64,000 nt of DNA, taken from the NCBI RefSeq assembly GCF_036195045.1, contig NZ_CP108100.1:2666001-2730000 (forward strand), in the 5' to 3' direction. The position numbers and the translations under genes are program-made. Below are positions 16,061 to 23,413 of this stretch, piece by piece. Source of the stretch: Streptomyces sp. NBC_00236. Lineage in GTDB: Bacteria; Actinomycetota; Actinomycetes; Streptomycetales; Streptomycetaceae. The notes below the pieces were generated by a model. That model did no database searches and was not told where the DNA came from. It saw only the letters and a list, made by a program, of their open reading frames with translations. Within the stretch, counting starts at the first letter, position 1. Each line of letters opens with the position of its first letter.

Positions 16061-16530
16061 GCCGAGTCGACTACTTCCGTGACCCCAACGCCCCCGCGGC
16101 CAACTCGGTGGTGCCCTCAGTCACGGCCGCCGTGCTCGATGACGCGGGCAGGCTCCTGGTCATTCACAAGACCGACAACAACCTGTGGGCATTGCCCGGA
16201 GGTGGTCACGACATCGGCGAGCGCATCGCTGACACGGCTGTGCGCGAGGTCGACGAGGAGACCGGCATCAAGGTCGAGGTGGACGGCATTGTCGGGCTCT
16301 ACACCGACCCGGAACACGTGCTCGCATATACGGATGGCGAGGTGCGGCAGCAATTCTCTATCTGCTTCCGAGCCCACCCGGTGGGCGGAGCCCTCCGTAC
16401 GAGCAGTGAGTCCAAAGAGGTCCGCTGGGTGAACCCGGCGGACCTCGCTGAACTCAACATCCACCCATCCATGCGTCTGCGGATCCACCACGCCCTGGAC
16501 GAGTCGCGCAAGGAGCCCTACATCGGCTGA
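16057..16530 (+). CDS. Nudix hydrolase, Pif-like immunity candidate
   Basis: 157 residues with a complete Nudix box: a GX5E segment (GHDIGE), seven residues, then REVDEETGI, all catalytic Glu/Arg present. The fold starts with VTAAVLDDAGRLLVIHK and ends with KEVRWVNPADL. In pSAM2 the Nudix-motif protein Pif blocks redundant transfer between cells already carrying the element, so the same role is inferred here. It is translationally coupled to the XRE regulator. A nucleotide-sanitising function is the alternative. Confidence 0.82.
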   Translation: MSRVDYFRDPNAPAANSVVPSVTAAVLDDAGRLLVIHKTDNNLWALPGGGHDIGERIADTAVREVDEETGIKVEVDGIVGLYTDPEHVLAYTDGEVRQQFSICFRAHPVGGALRTSSESKEVRWVNPADLAELNIHPSMRLRIHHALDESRKEPYIG

Positions 16531-17096
16531 CTATTGGGCGAGGCAAGGGCCATCCGGCCCTCCACCCGCTCGGTGGCGGCGTAGATCTCCGGCGCCGCTC
16601 GCTGGATGAAGCGACCAACGATCGTGTCCGGCCCGTACCGCTGCACGATCTCTTCCAGCCGGGCCGCCGGCGTCGTGTGCCCGCCGTCCGGGGTGGTGGT
16701 CATGTCCGACACGATGAGGGCGTCAACCAGCTCGGGCCGCTCCAGCTCGAACTCGGTCTCCAGCTCCTGCCGCAGTCCCCGCTCCTCAGCCTCCAGGAGC
16801 GCACAGGAGTGATGCGCGACGAGCCGGACAACCCGCTCGTCGGCGCCCTCCTGGTCTCGGAGGAACCGGGCCCCGTCGAGCGGGTGGAAGCCGGTGGTGG
16901 CGATGGATGGGGAGTATCCGACGTCGTGCAGAACGGCGGCAGCTTCCAGCAACTCGGCGTCGCGACCCAGGATCGGGCTGAAGGAACGTGCCCGCTTGGC
17001 GACACCGAGGGAGTGCACCCAGCGACGCGGCAGCGGTTCGGCCAGCATTGATTCGGAGAGCGAGTATGCCCACTCAGTAAGCCCCATGGAGGGCAA
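16518..17096 (-). CDS. HD-domain phosphohydrolase
   Basis: About 192 residues. HD-superfamily metal ligands are visible: H in WVHSLGVA, LHDVGYSP (HD pair), HPLDGARFL, the HH in LVAHHSC, and a later SDMTTTP. Such enzymes cleave phosphate esters of nucleotides; the substrate here is unknown. The TTG at 17094-17096 has GAGGAG eight bases upstream; the ATG at 17087 is the alternative start. Its 3' end overlaps the convergent Nudix gene by 13 bp. It lies directly after the GntR gene, two bases apart. Confidence 0.78.
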   Translation of the reverse strand: MPSMGLTEWAYSLSESMLAEPLPRRWVHSLGVAKRARSFSPILGRDAELLEAAAVLHDVGYSPSIATTGFHPLDGARFLRDQEGADERVVRLVAHHSCALLEAEERGLRQELETEFELERPELVDALIVSDMTTTPDGGHTTPAARLEEIVQRYGPDTIVGRFIQRAAPEIYAATERVEGRMALASPNSQPM

Positions 17097-17098
17097 GG

Positions 17099-17545
17099 CT
17101 ATGGCTCCTCTCGGGTCTCTGGAAGGGTGCGCACGGTCCGCCCCTTGCCGTGCACAGTGGCGAGCAGCCCGGTGCCGCCCATCAGTGCAAGAGCGTGACG
17201 TACGGCTGTCCGGGACACTCCGAAGCGCTCGCAGAGGATCGCCTCTGACGGGTACCGATCGCCAACACCGAGCGAGTCTTCGGTGATGACGGCGATCAAG
17301 CGCTCGACAAGCGGCGGAATGGGAGCCCGGGACACGCGCCAGCCGGCCCCCGGCACGGACGTGATCAGCTTCTCGGACTCCAGCGCCTTGAGCGCGCGAC
17401 GGACGGTGTTGCGGGAGACATCGTGGGCCTTCATCAGGGCGGCCTCTGACGGCAAGGCACCACCCTTTAGCTGTCCCTGCTCGATCTCCCTCCGCAGCGC
17501 ATCAGCGATGAGCAGATAGGTTCCGCGCGGACTGACCTCCGGCAC
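17099..17545 (-). CDS. GntR-type repressor with two winged-helix domains
   Basis: 148 residues made of two GntR winged helices in tandem and no effector domain. Domain 1 (about 8-68) contains LPSEAALMKAHDVSRNTVRRALKALE. Domain 2 (about 77-140) contains YPSEAILCERFGVSRTAVRHALALM and a wing VHGKGRTV. KorSA-type GntR repressors control AICE transfer genes, so this is the likely master repressor. The GTG at 17543-17545 follows AAGGAGGTGCC. Tandem domains would let one monomer bind both half-sites of an operator. Confidence 0.82.
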   Translation of the reverse strand: MPEVSPRGTYLLIADALRREIEQGQLKGGALPSEAALMKAHDVSRNTVRRALKALESEKLITSVPGAGWRVSRAPIPPLVERLIAVITEDSLGVGDRYPSEAILCERFGVSRTAVRHALALMGGTGLLATVHGKGRTVRTLPETREEP

Positions 17546-17745
17546 GGCACCTCCTTCCACGAGCTTTCGGTTGCTGCCAGGGTCGCACGTGACTGCGCGA
17601 GACGAAGTGCTAGGCGGAAACCCGACCAGGCTATGTGTATGTAGTGGTGGGCCGTTCTGAAGCTACGTGGGCATGGACGTCCCTTGCCGATATATCCGAC
17701 AGGAACGGGCCGTCACCTGAATTCCGAAAAGACGCGTAGCTGGTC

Positions 17746-19176
17746 TCAAATAATCTGTCGTAGGCCCGCCCGAATAGTAGCCTCAGCGGCACTTCTGATA
17801 GATCGAACGAGCACCACTACCCCCGCCCCCATCGTTTGATCGTGCCCTCGCGCCTTAATTTCCCCCTCAATCTTGGCATGCTTGGCGTCAGGGGTTTCCC
17901 CCTCCGGCAGAGACCAGCCACCACGGTGGGCGACAGAATTACGCACCACGGTCCAGACGCCGACCTCATCCCACAAATCACCGCTCGGACCAACTCCGCG
18001 CTGAGCAAAGTTGGACTCGGCCTGATTAGTCATCGAAGCGACCAACCTGAGGAGCTCGAAGACTGCACCTTGGGCATGCTTCGTAGTGTATCGCTGACCA
18101 TTTTCCTGGAGCTTCGGATTTCCATCAGAACCGATGATGGCCGCATTCGCGGACAGCTTCTCTTTGCCGATCCCTTCCAAGAGGTTAAAGCAGCGAAATA
18201 GTTGGTAATCCCACCGCTCATCCCTAAGGGCGTCCGAATAGAGCGACAGCCAGAGACGCAGGCGAGGATCCTGACTTACAGTGCTCCACTGGCCGAGAAG
18301 TGCGTGCGGATCTTCGCCAGAGATGAAACCACCAATTAGGTTTCCTTGGTATCCAGCACCTTCAATCCACGACCCAGAAAATTGAACGCTTCCGGCCGAC
18401 GCAGTAACAGGGGTTCCAATCACCCCGCCAATAATGCGTCCTCGACTGCCCCTGTTCAGCGCTAGCAGGTCCAGGAGCTGGTGCGCCAGCTTGCGGCTCG
18501 CGGTAGCAGCAGCGGATGCATCTGGGGCCTGAATGGACGCCACATGGATCACGACCGCAGGGCGCCTGCTACGCATTTCGGTTAGCCACGCATCAGGGGA
18601 CACGAACGAATTAAACCCGAGTTGACCCAAGACGGAATTCAGTACGTCAACTGCATCAGAACCCAACGTGGAATCCGTCAATTTTAGAACTGAAATCCCA
18701 GGAACTCTTAGTTGCGACGTAACCAAAAGGCCGTCAACAAGCACGACGCAAGAGAAGATCTGATCGGATTCCTGGGCGCCGTCCACTTGCAGAGTGAGCG
18801 AATAGCGCCCCTGCCTTGCCGCTTCCGTCTTGGCGAGTTCAGTCTTCGCGAAGTCTCCGGAGCGCCATTCTTTACCCGCCTCGGACTCAATGAAGATCAG
18901 CGGCTCACTAATCTCAATTTCTCGCCCTGAGCCGTCCAAGACCTTCAGGAGTTGAACAATCCTGCGCCGGTCGGCATCTTCGAGAGGAAGTCTGAACTCC
19001 CAACTCGATCCGACCTTGAAGCATGGACCATTAGCGAAGAAATTTATGGCAACATCGTCATGCTCAACAAGGATTACCTGAGTCGGGGCGGACGTACTCT
19101 CTTCGGTGTCGACGGAGAAGGTCACCAGCAGCGTGGTGTCCGTCGTGGACATGTTAGCGCTAATCAGGCGTGCCAT
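17746..19176 (-). CDS. AICE cargo protein with HEPN-like C-terminus
   Basis: 476 residues, visibly AT-richer than its neighbours with codons such as AAT, ATT and TTA-like usage, so probably a recent acquisition. The first ~150 residues are strand-rich. A middle part contains ARKLAHQLLDLLALNRGSRG-type helices. The C-terminal ~150 residues are helical (YQLFRCFNLLEGIGKEKL; WTVVRNSVAHRGGW) with R412, N413 and H417 forming an R-X4-H motif as in HEPN ribonucleases and ApeA-type defence proteins. It sits alone next to attR, the usual cargo site. An anti-phage role is inference; no homologue was checked. ATG at 19174-19176 with GGAG upstream. Confidence 0.7.
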   Translation of the reverse strand: MARLISANMSTTDTTLLVTFSVDTEESTSAPTQVILVEHDDVAINFFANGPCFKVGSSWEFRLPLEDADRRRIVQLLKVLDGSGREIEISEPLIFIESEAGKEWRSGDFAKTELAKTEAARQGRYSLTLQVDGAQESDQIFSCVVLVDGLLVTSQLRVPGISVLKLTDSTLGSDAVDVLNSVLGQLGFNSFVSPDAWLTEMRSRRPAVVIHVASIQAPDASAAATASRKLAHQLLDLLALNRGSRGRIIGGVIGTPVTASAGSVQFSGSWIEGAGYQGNLIGGFISGEDPHALLGQWSTVSQDPRLRLWLSLYSDALRDERWDYQLFRCFNLLEGIGKEKLSANAAIIGSDGNPKLQENGQRYTTKHAQGAVFELLRLVASMTNQAESNFAQRGVGPSGDLWDEVGVWTVVRNSVAHRGGWSLPEGETPDAKHAKIEGEIKARGHDQTMGAGVVVLVRSIRSAAEATIRAGLRQII

Positions 19177-19634
19177 AGAGTCTCCAAGATCGCGGAAGCC
19201 ACTTCATCTCAGCGCTACATACCAACACTGCGAATTACGTTCCCAGCCACTCGCCGCACCCCCTTTCTGCGCCACCAGCGCCCTCCCCGCCCAAGAGCCA
19301 CAGTGAGAGCCCCACCTCTGGAGTGAGATTAGATGCTAGCTGGCCAGACCATAGACTGGCCGCGAATTCCGAACGTTTGAGGGGCCACCCAAGGCTGCTC
19401 CGCAGTGACCAACGGGCAGCCGCCAGTGACATGCGTCCCGGACGCTACCCAGATCACGCCCTCTCGTCTGCGACACCCGAGTCGAGGCCACGATCGCAGC
19501 GGCAAACCAGACCGGTGACGGCAGGGGCGGAATGAGGTCTTCCGGTGAATGCGCGGGGACGAGGTAGGTTGGCGACCTAAGTCCACCATTGCTCCGCTGG
19601 TCAGGGCCCCGTAGTTGGCAGAGAGAAGCACTCT
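19177..19634. other. Right-end non-coding segment of the AICE
   Basis: Between the cargo gene and attR, 458 bp without a supported gene. The last 30 bases (CCCCGTAGTTGGCAGAGAGAAG...) resemble a decayed 5' half of the tRNA (compare CCCGTAGCTCAGTGGATAGAG at the intact gene), so attP seems to carry a degenerate tRNA. Confidence 0.5.
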
Positions 19635-19678
19635 CTTCTAAGCGCTTGGCCGCAGGTTCGAGTCCTGCCGGGGGCGCA
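19635..19678 (+). repeat. attR core, 44-bp direct repeat
   Basis: Identical to 2729-2772. It is only the 3' portion of tRNA-Arg and cannot form a functional tRNA, because the anticodon stem partner (ACTCT) does not pair with GCGCT. Confidence 0.93.
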
Positions 19679-19695
19679 TCAGCCCAGCCCATGTC

Positions 19696-19722
19696 AGGCC
19701 CTCCCTCGGGAGGGCCTTTTCA
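19696..19722 (+). terminator. Rho-independent terminator, original tRNA-Arg terminator
   Basis: AGGCCCTCC / GGGAGGGCCT stem followed by TTT, directly after attR. It belonged to the tRNA before integration moved it 17 kb away. Confidence 0.75.
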
Positions 19723-19879
19723 GCAGGTCACAGCACGGTAGCGAGGGTGCTGTAGCGAACGCGTAAGGCCTGGGGAGCGGGACCCGACACCCCATGACCG
19801 GCGCGCCCCCGCTGGGCGGCGGGACCGCTGTGCCGTTGACCGCGCGCCCGTCGCCCGTCTAACTTTCGACGAGCTTGAT

Positions 19880-19891
19880 TGAAACCTTTCA
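19880..19891. promoter_or_regulatory. LacI-type operator-like palindrome upstream of rhaM
   Basis: TGAAA-CC-TTTCA lies 55 bp upstream of the rhamnose mutarotase start, in the position expected for sugar-responsive LacI/GalR repressor control. No such regulator is adjacent. Confidence 0.45.
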
Positions 19892-19946
19892 GTCCGTGCG
19901 CCCTGCGGCCCCGCGGCGGCGCGCCCCTCGCCCGGGAGTCCCGATC

Positions 19947-20261
19947 ATGCAGCGCGTCTGCTTTCTGCTGAACGTACGCAAGGACCGCATCGACACCTAC
20001 CGCGAGCGTCACGCCGCCGTCTGGCCCGACATGCTCGCGGCGCTCTCCGAGGCGGGCTGGCACAACTACTCGCTCTTCCTCCGCGAGGACGGGCTGCTCG
20101 TCGGTTATCTGGAGACGGAGGACTTCGACGCGGCCCGTGAGGCGATGGCCGCGACCGAGGTGAACGAGCGGTGGCAGCGTGACATGGCGGGCTTCTTCGA
20201 ACAGTCGGAGGCGGCGGACGAGGCGATGGTGCCGCTCACCGAGGTCTTCCACCTGGCCTGA
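19947..20261 (+). CDS. rhaM: L-rhamnose mutarotase
   Basis: 104 residues, the usual family length. It begins MQRVCFLLNVRKDRIDTYRE, has HAAVWPDMLAALSEAGWHNYS with the conserved His and Trp/Asn/Tyr residues, FLREDGLLVGYLE, and MAATEVNERWQ near the end. It interconverts alpha and beta L-rhamnopyranose in the cytoplasm. It is an orphan here: no rhamnose isomerase or kinase genes are in the window, and its left neighbourhood is the AICE junction. Regulation by a LacI-type protein is suggested by the palindrome upstream. Confidence 0.9.
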   Translation: MQRVCFLLNVRKDRIDTYRERHAAVWPDMLAALSEAGWHNYSLFLREDGLLVGYLETEDFDAAREAMAATEVNERWQRDMAGFFEQSEAADEAMVPLTEVFHLA

Positions 20262-20279
20262 GGCGGCGGCCGTGCCCCG

Positions 20280-20729
20280 TCAGACGTCCACGGCCGCCAG
20301 CAGGACGAACGCGGCCAGCGAGAGCACGGTACGGACGCGGTGGAGGGCGTTCCAGCGGGCTTCGAACGCGGTACGGGCCGCGCTGTCGTCGCCGCCCTCG
20401 GAGTCGGCCAGCGCCTGGTTCAACGGGATGTTGCCCGCGATCGTCACCAGGTGGGAGCCGACGGCGCACACCAGCGCCGCGACGACCAGCGGCCACCCGT
20501 CCTCGCCGTACTCGGTGAAGGCCGCGACCGCCGGGAGAGCGATCACGCCGAGGAAGAGGACGAGGAAGACGGGCCCGGGGACCTTCTCGTTGAAGCGGCG
20601 CATCGCCGAGGTGAAGCCTTCGTCGGACAGTGCGCCGAGCCCGGGCATGATCGCGACGAGGAACGTCAGCATGAAGCCGGCGTAGAGGCCGGTAGCGGCC
20701 ACGGCGAGATTCAGGAACAGGGAGGCCAT
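20280..20729 (-). CDS. DUF1772 (anthrone oxygenase-like) membrane protein
   Basis: 149 residues with four hydrophobic segments (LNLAVAATGLYAGFMLTFLVAI; GPVFLVLFLGVIALPAVAAF; WPLVVAALVCAVGSHLVTI; VLSLAAFVLLAAV). The signature GNIPLNQAL occurs after the third. This is the DUF1772 pattern, which includes anthrone oxygenases of polyketide pathways, but most members are of unknown function. The ATG at 20727-20729 has only a weak ribosome-binding site; the frame is open upstream but that stretch looks non-coding. Confidence 0.82.
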   Translation of the reverse strand: MASLFLNLAVAATGLYAGFMLTFLVAIMPGLGALSDEGFTSAMRRFNEKVPGPVFLVLFLGVIALPAVAAFTEYGEDGWPLVVAALVCAVGSHLVTIAGNIPLNQALADSEGGDDSAARTAFEARWNALHRVRTVLSLAAFVLLAAVDV

Positions 20730-20814
20730 GGGCTCATCATGGCGTGACAGGACCGGCCGTACAGCCTGAATTCGCAAGGCTGTACGGCCAACCCGCCGCG
20801 GATTGACGCGCCGG

Positions 20815-22401
20815 TCAGTCCATCTCGCCCTCGCCCGCACCCGTTCCGGTGTCGCTACGGCCGCCCTTGAGGCGGTCCGCGTCGGCGATGGCGGTGGCCA
20901 GCTTCGCCACCGAGGCGTCCTCGGTCGTCCGCGCCAGTTCCTCTGCGCTGGTGGCGAGTTCACCCAGGCCGGGCGCACCCGGGAGCGCGCCGCCCCGCAG
21001 GTTGTCGGCGAAGTAGGCGGCAGTCGCCGTCACTTGGAGGCGGGGGTTGCCTCCGCCCCACAGTTCGCCGTCGATCGCGCCGGTTTCGACCGAGCCCGTC
21101 TCCTCGTGCGCCGCCCGGGACTTGGGGTCCAGCCAGCGCACGGTCGCGGTGGCGACATGGCCGGAGGCTCCGTCCCGCAGGCGTACGGCGTAGAGCGCCG
21201 TCACCGTGTGGCCGGGGCCGATCTCGCCACCGTCCACGCTGTCGTCGCGGAAGTCGTCGTCGGCGACCTTGCGGTCCTCGTAGCCGATCAGCTTGAACTT
21301 CTCCACGGTCTTCGGGTCGAACGCGACCTGCGCCTTGGCGTCGCGCGCGGTCAGTTCGATGTGGGCGGGCAGCTGGTCGACGAAGACCTTGCGGGCCTGT
21401 TCCTCGTCGGCGATGTACGTGGTGTGGCCGTCGCCCTTGTTGGTGAGGCGTTCCATCAGGGCGTCGCCGTAGTCGCTTCCGACGCCGACGCCGAACAGGG
21501 TGATGCCGTAGTCGCGGCGGGCGGAGTCGATCCGTTCGAGGATCGCGTCGGCGTCGGTGTCACCGGTGTTGGCGAGCGCGTCGGAGAGCAGGACGACGCG
21601 GTTGTTGGCGCCCTTGCGGTGGCCGTCGACGGCTTCCTCGTAACCGCGCCGGACGCCTGCCCCCACATTGGTGGAGTCGGCGGGCTCCATGGAGTCGACG
21701 GCGTCGTGGATCTTCCCGCGGTGGTCCTTCAGCCGGGTCATCGGCAGGACGGTCTTCGCCTCGCCGCTGAAGGTGACCAGGGAGACCGAGTCGTCGTCGC
21801 GCAGCTCGTCGGTGAGGATGCCGAGCGAGGTCTTCACCAGACCGAGCCGGTCGGACGAGGCCATCGAGCCGGAGATGTCGACGACGAACGTGAGCGCGGC
21901 GGGCGGCCGTTCGGCGCTGCTGGGCGCGGCCTTGGTGGCGAGGCCGACCCGTACCAGCGACCAGTCGCCGTCCTCGGCGCCCGCCCGTGCGCCGTCGACG
22001 GAGACGGTGAATCCGTTGCCGTCCGGGCGGTGGTAGCCCTGGCGGAAGCTGTTGACGAACTCCTCCGGCCGTACGGTCTCCGGGCCCGGCAGCCTGCCGT
22101 CGGCGAGGGTGCGGCGCGCGTAGCCGTACGAGGCGGTGTCCACGTCCAGCGCGAAGGTGGACAGGTAGTCGGGTGCGGCGGGTTCCTTCAGCCCGTCCGT
22201 CCTCTCCGCGCCCTCCGTCGGCCTCCGCACGTCCGCGGCGGCCCCGCCACCGGGGGCGGCCGGTGCGGGACCGGCCGCCCGTAGACCCCTCTCGGCGGAG
22301 CTCGTGTCGTTCGTCCCGCCGCCCGAGCATCCCGTGAGCAGTACGCCCCCCGCGAGGAACAACCCCACCGCTCCCCGGTACGTCTTTGTCCTGCGTCCCA
22401 T
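20815..22401 (-). CDS. Lipoprotein with von Willebrand factor A domain
   Basis: 528 residues. The signal peptide ends in the lipobox LLTGC, so it is lipid-anchored outside the membrane. A VWA N-terminal domain (about 110-200) precedes the VWA domain with the MIDAS motif FVVDISGSMASS and later SDALANTGD. The C-terminal region fits the DUF3520 domain of YfbK-like proteins. Such proteins bind metal-dependent ligands or partners at the cell surface; the partner is unknown. It is a single gene, with the start at ATG 22399-22401. Confidence 0.88.
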   Translation of the reverse strand: MGRRTKTYRGAVGLFLAGGVLLTGCSGGGTNDTSSAERGLRAAGPAPAAPGGGAAADVRRPTEGAERTDGLKEPAAPDYLSTFALDVDTASYGYARRTLADGRLPGPETVRPEEFVNSFRQGYHRPDGNGFTVSVDGARAGAEDGDWSLVRVGLATKAAPSSAERPPAALTFVVDISGSMASSDRLGLVKTSLGILTDELRDDDSVSLVTFSGEAKTVLPMTRLKDHRGKIHDAVDSMEPADSTNVGAGVRRGYEEAVDGHRKGANNRVVLLSDALANTGDTDADAILERIDSARRDYGITLFGVGVGSDYGDALMERLTNKGDGHTTYIADEEQARKVFVDQLPAHIELTARDAKAQVAFDPKTVEKFKLIGYEDRKVADDDFRDDSVDGGEIGPGHTVTALYAVRLRDGASGHVATATVRWLDPKSRAAHEETGSVETGAIDGELWGGGNPRLQVTATAAYFADNLRGGALPGAPGLGELATSAEELARTTEDASVAKLATAIADADRLKGGRSDTGTGAGEGEMD

Positions 22402-22534
22402 CCGTCGGCCCCCTGTGTCGTCGTGTCACCACTTGGGAATGTGACGTGCGAGCGGGGCCGCCGGAGCCGTCGAAGACGTTGCGGAACGATCTCGATGCGG
22501 CAACGACGGACGGTGACCCGGCGGAATGTCAAGG

Positions 22535-23413
22535 TCAGGACACGATGTCCTTACGACTGAACCCACGGAAGGCGAAGGCGAACAGGATCAGGGCATACGT
22601 CACCGAGATGGCCGCGCCCTTCGCCATGCCGGCCCACTCCAGATCGGGCTGGAGCGCGTCGGCCCACGCGAACTGCCAGTGGGCGGGCAGGAAGTCGCGC
22701 CAGGATCCGAGCGCGGTGACCGCGTCCAGCACATTGCCGACGATGGTCAGTCCGACCGCGCCGCCGACCGCGCCGAGCGGGGCGTCCGTCTTGGTCGACA
22801 GCCAGAACGCCAGCCCCGCGGTGACGAGTTGGGAGACGAAGATGAAGGCGACGACGAGGGCGATCCTGGGCACGGTGTCCCCGGTCGCCAGCGCGCCGCC
22901 GGTGGGCAGTTCGAGCGGCCCCCAGCCGTACGCGGCGGCCCCGGCGGCCAGTGCGACGAGCGGCAGCAGCACCATCGCGGCGAGGCTGAAGCCGAGCGCC
23001 ACGACGAGCTTGCTCCACAGCAGCCTGGCCCGGGGCACGGGCGCCGCCAGCAGATAGCGCAGCGAGGACCAACTCGCCTCGGAGGCCACGGTGTCGCCGC
23101 AGAACAGCGCAACCGGGACCACGAGCAGGAAGCCGGCCGAGACGAACAGACACGTCGCCGCGAAGTTCGCCGCGGAAGCGGTCGCGGTGTCCATCAGGGT
23201 GACCCGCTCACCGCCCCCGGGGCCGCCGTCCGGGGTGCCGCCGATCGCGAACGCGATGATCAGGATGAACGGCAGCGCGCCCAGCACCCCGCCCATCAGC
23301 AGGGTGCGCCGCCTGCGCAGCTGGCGTACGGCCTCCACGCGCAGCGGGAGGGTGCGCCGGGCGCGGTATCCGGGCGCCTCGGGGGCCTCGGCGACTTCGG
23401 CTGCGGTACTCAT
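22535..23413 (-). CDS. ABC-2 type transporter permease
   Basis: 292 residues with six hydrophobic segments, beginning after a basic cytoplasmic stretch (RRTLPLRVEAVRQLRRRRTLLMGG). It contains the typical ABC-2 stretch SWSSLRYLLAAPVPRARLLWSKL. Its ATG (23411-23413) overlaps the stop of the hydrolase-ABC fusion gene (ATGA), so the two form one transporter, probably an exporter. The longer open frame reaching 24436 is only the antisense-like shadow of the neighbour. Confidence 0.88.
   Translation of the reverse strand: MSTAAEVAEAPEAPGYRARRTLPLRVEAVRQLRRRRTLLMGGVLGALPFILIIAFAIGGTPDGGPGGGERVTLMDTATASAANFAATCLFVSAGFLLVVPVALFCGDTVASEASWSSLRYLLAAPVPRARLLWSKLVVALGFSLAAMVLLPLVALAAGAAAYGWGPLELPTGGALATGDTVPRIALVVAFIFVSQLVTAGLAFWLSTKTDAPLGAVGGAVGLTIVGNVLDAVTALGSWRDFLPAHWQFAWADALQPDLEWAGMAKGAAISVTYALILFAFAFRGFSRKDIVS

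Larger units (their letters stand above)
2729..19678. mobile_element. AICE integrated at tRNA-Arg(TCT)
   Basis: A 16.95-kb element bounded by 44-bp tRNA-derived direct repeats. It carries the full AICE gene complement: tyrosine integrase, HTH excisionase, PrimPol-type replication genes, an FtsK-like single-protein conjugative translocase, SpdB-like membrane protein, several small actinobacterial DUF proteins, a GntR repressor, an XRE regulator and a Nudix protein resembling the pSAM2 immunity factor Pif. No inactivating lesion was seen in the int, rep or tra genes, so it may still be active. The replication module is the PrimPol class rather than RepSA. Confidence 0.93.

Noticed and set aside
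19605..19678. A second tRNA-Arg gene at attR
   Set aside because: Only the 3' part is intact; the acceptor 5' strand and the anticodon stem do not pair. It is the attR copy with a degenerate attP flank.
20803..22284. 493-codon plus-strand reading frame opposite the VWA lipoprotein
   Set aside because: Antisense shadow in very GC-rich DNA; no motif, while the minus strand has a lipobox and MIDAS.
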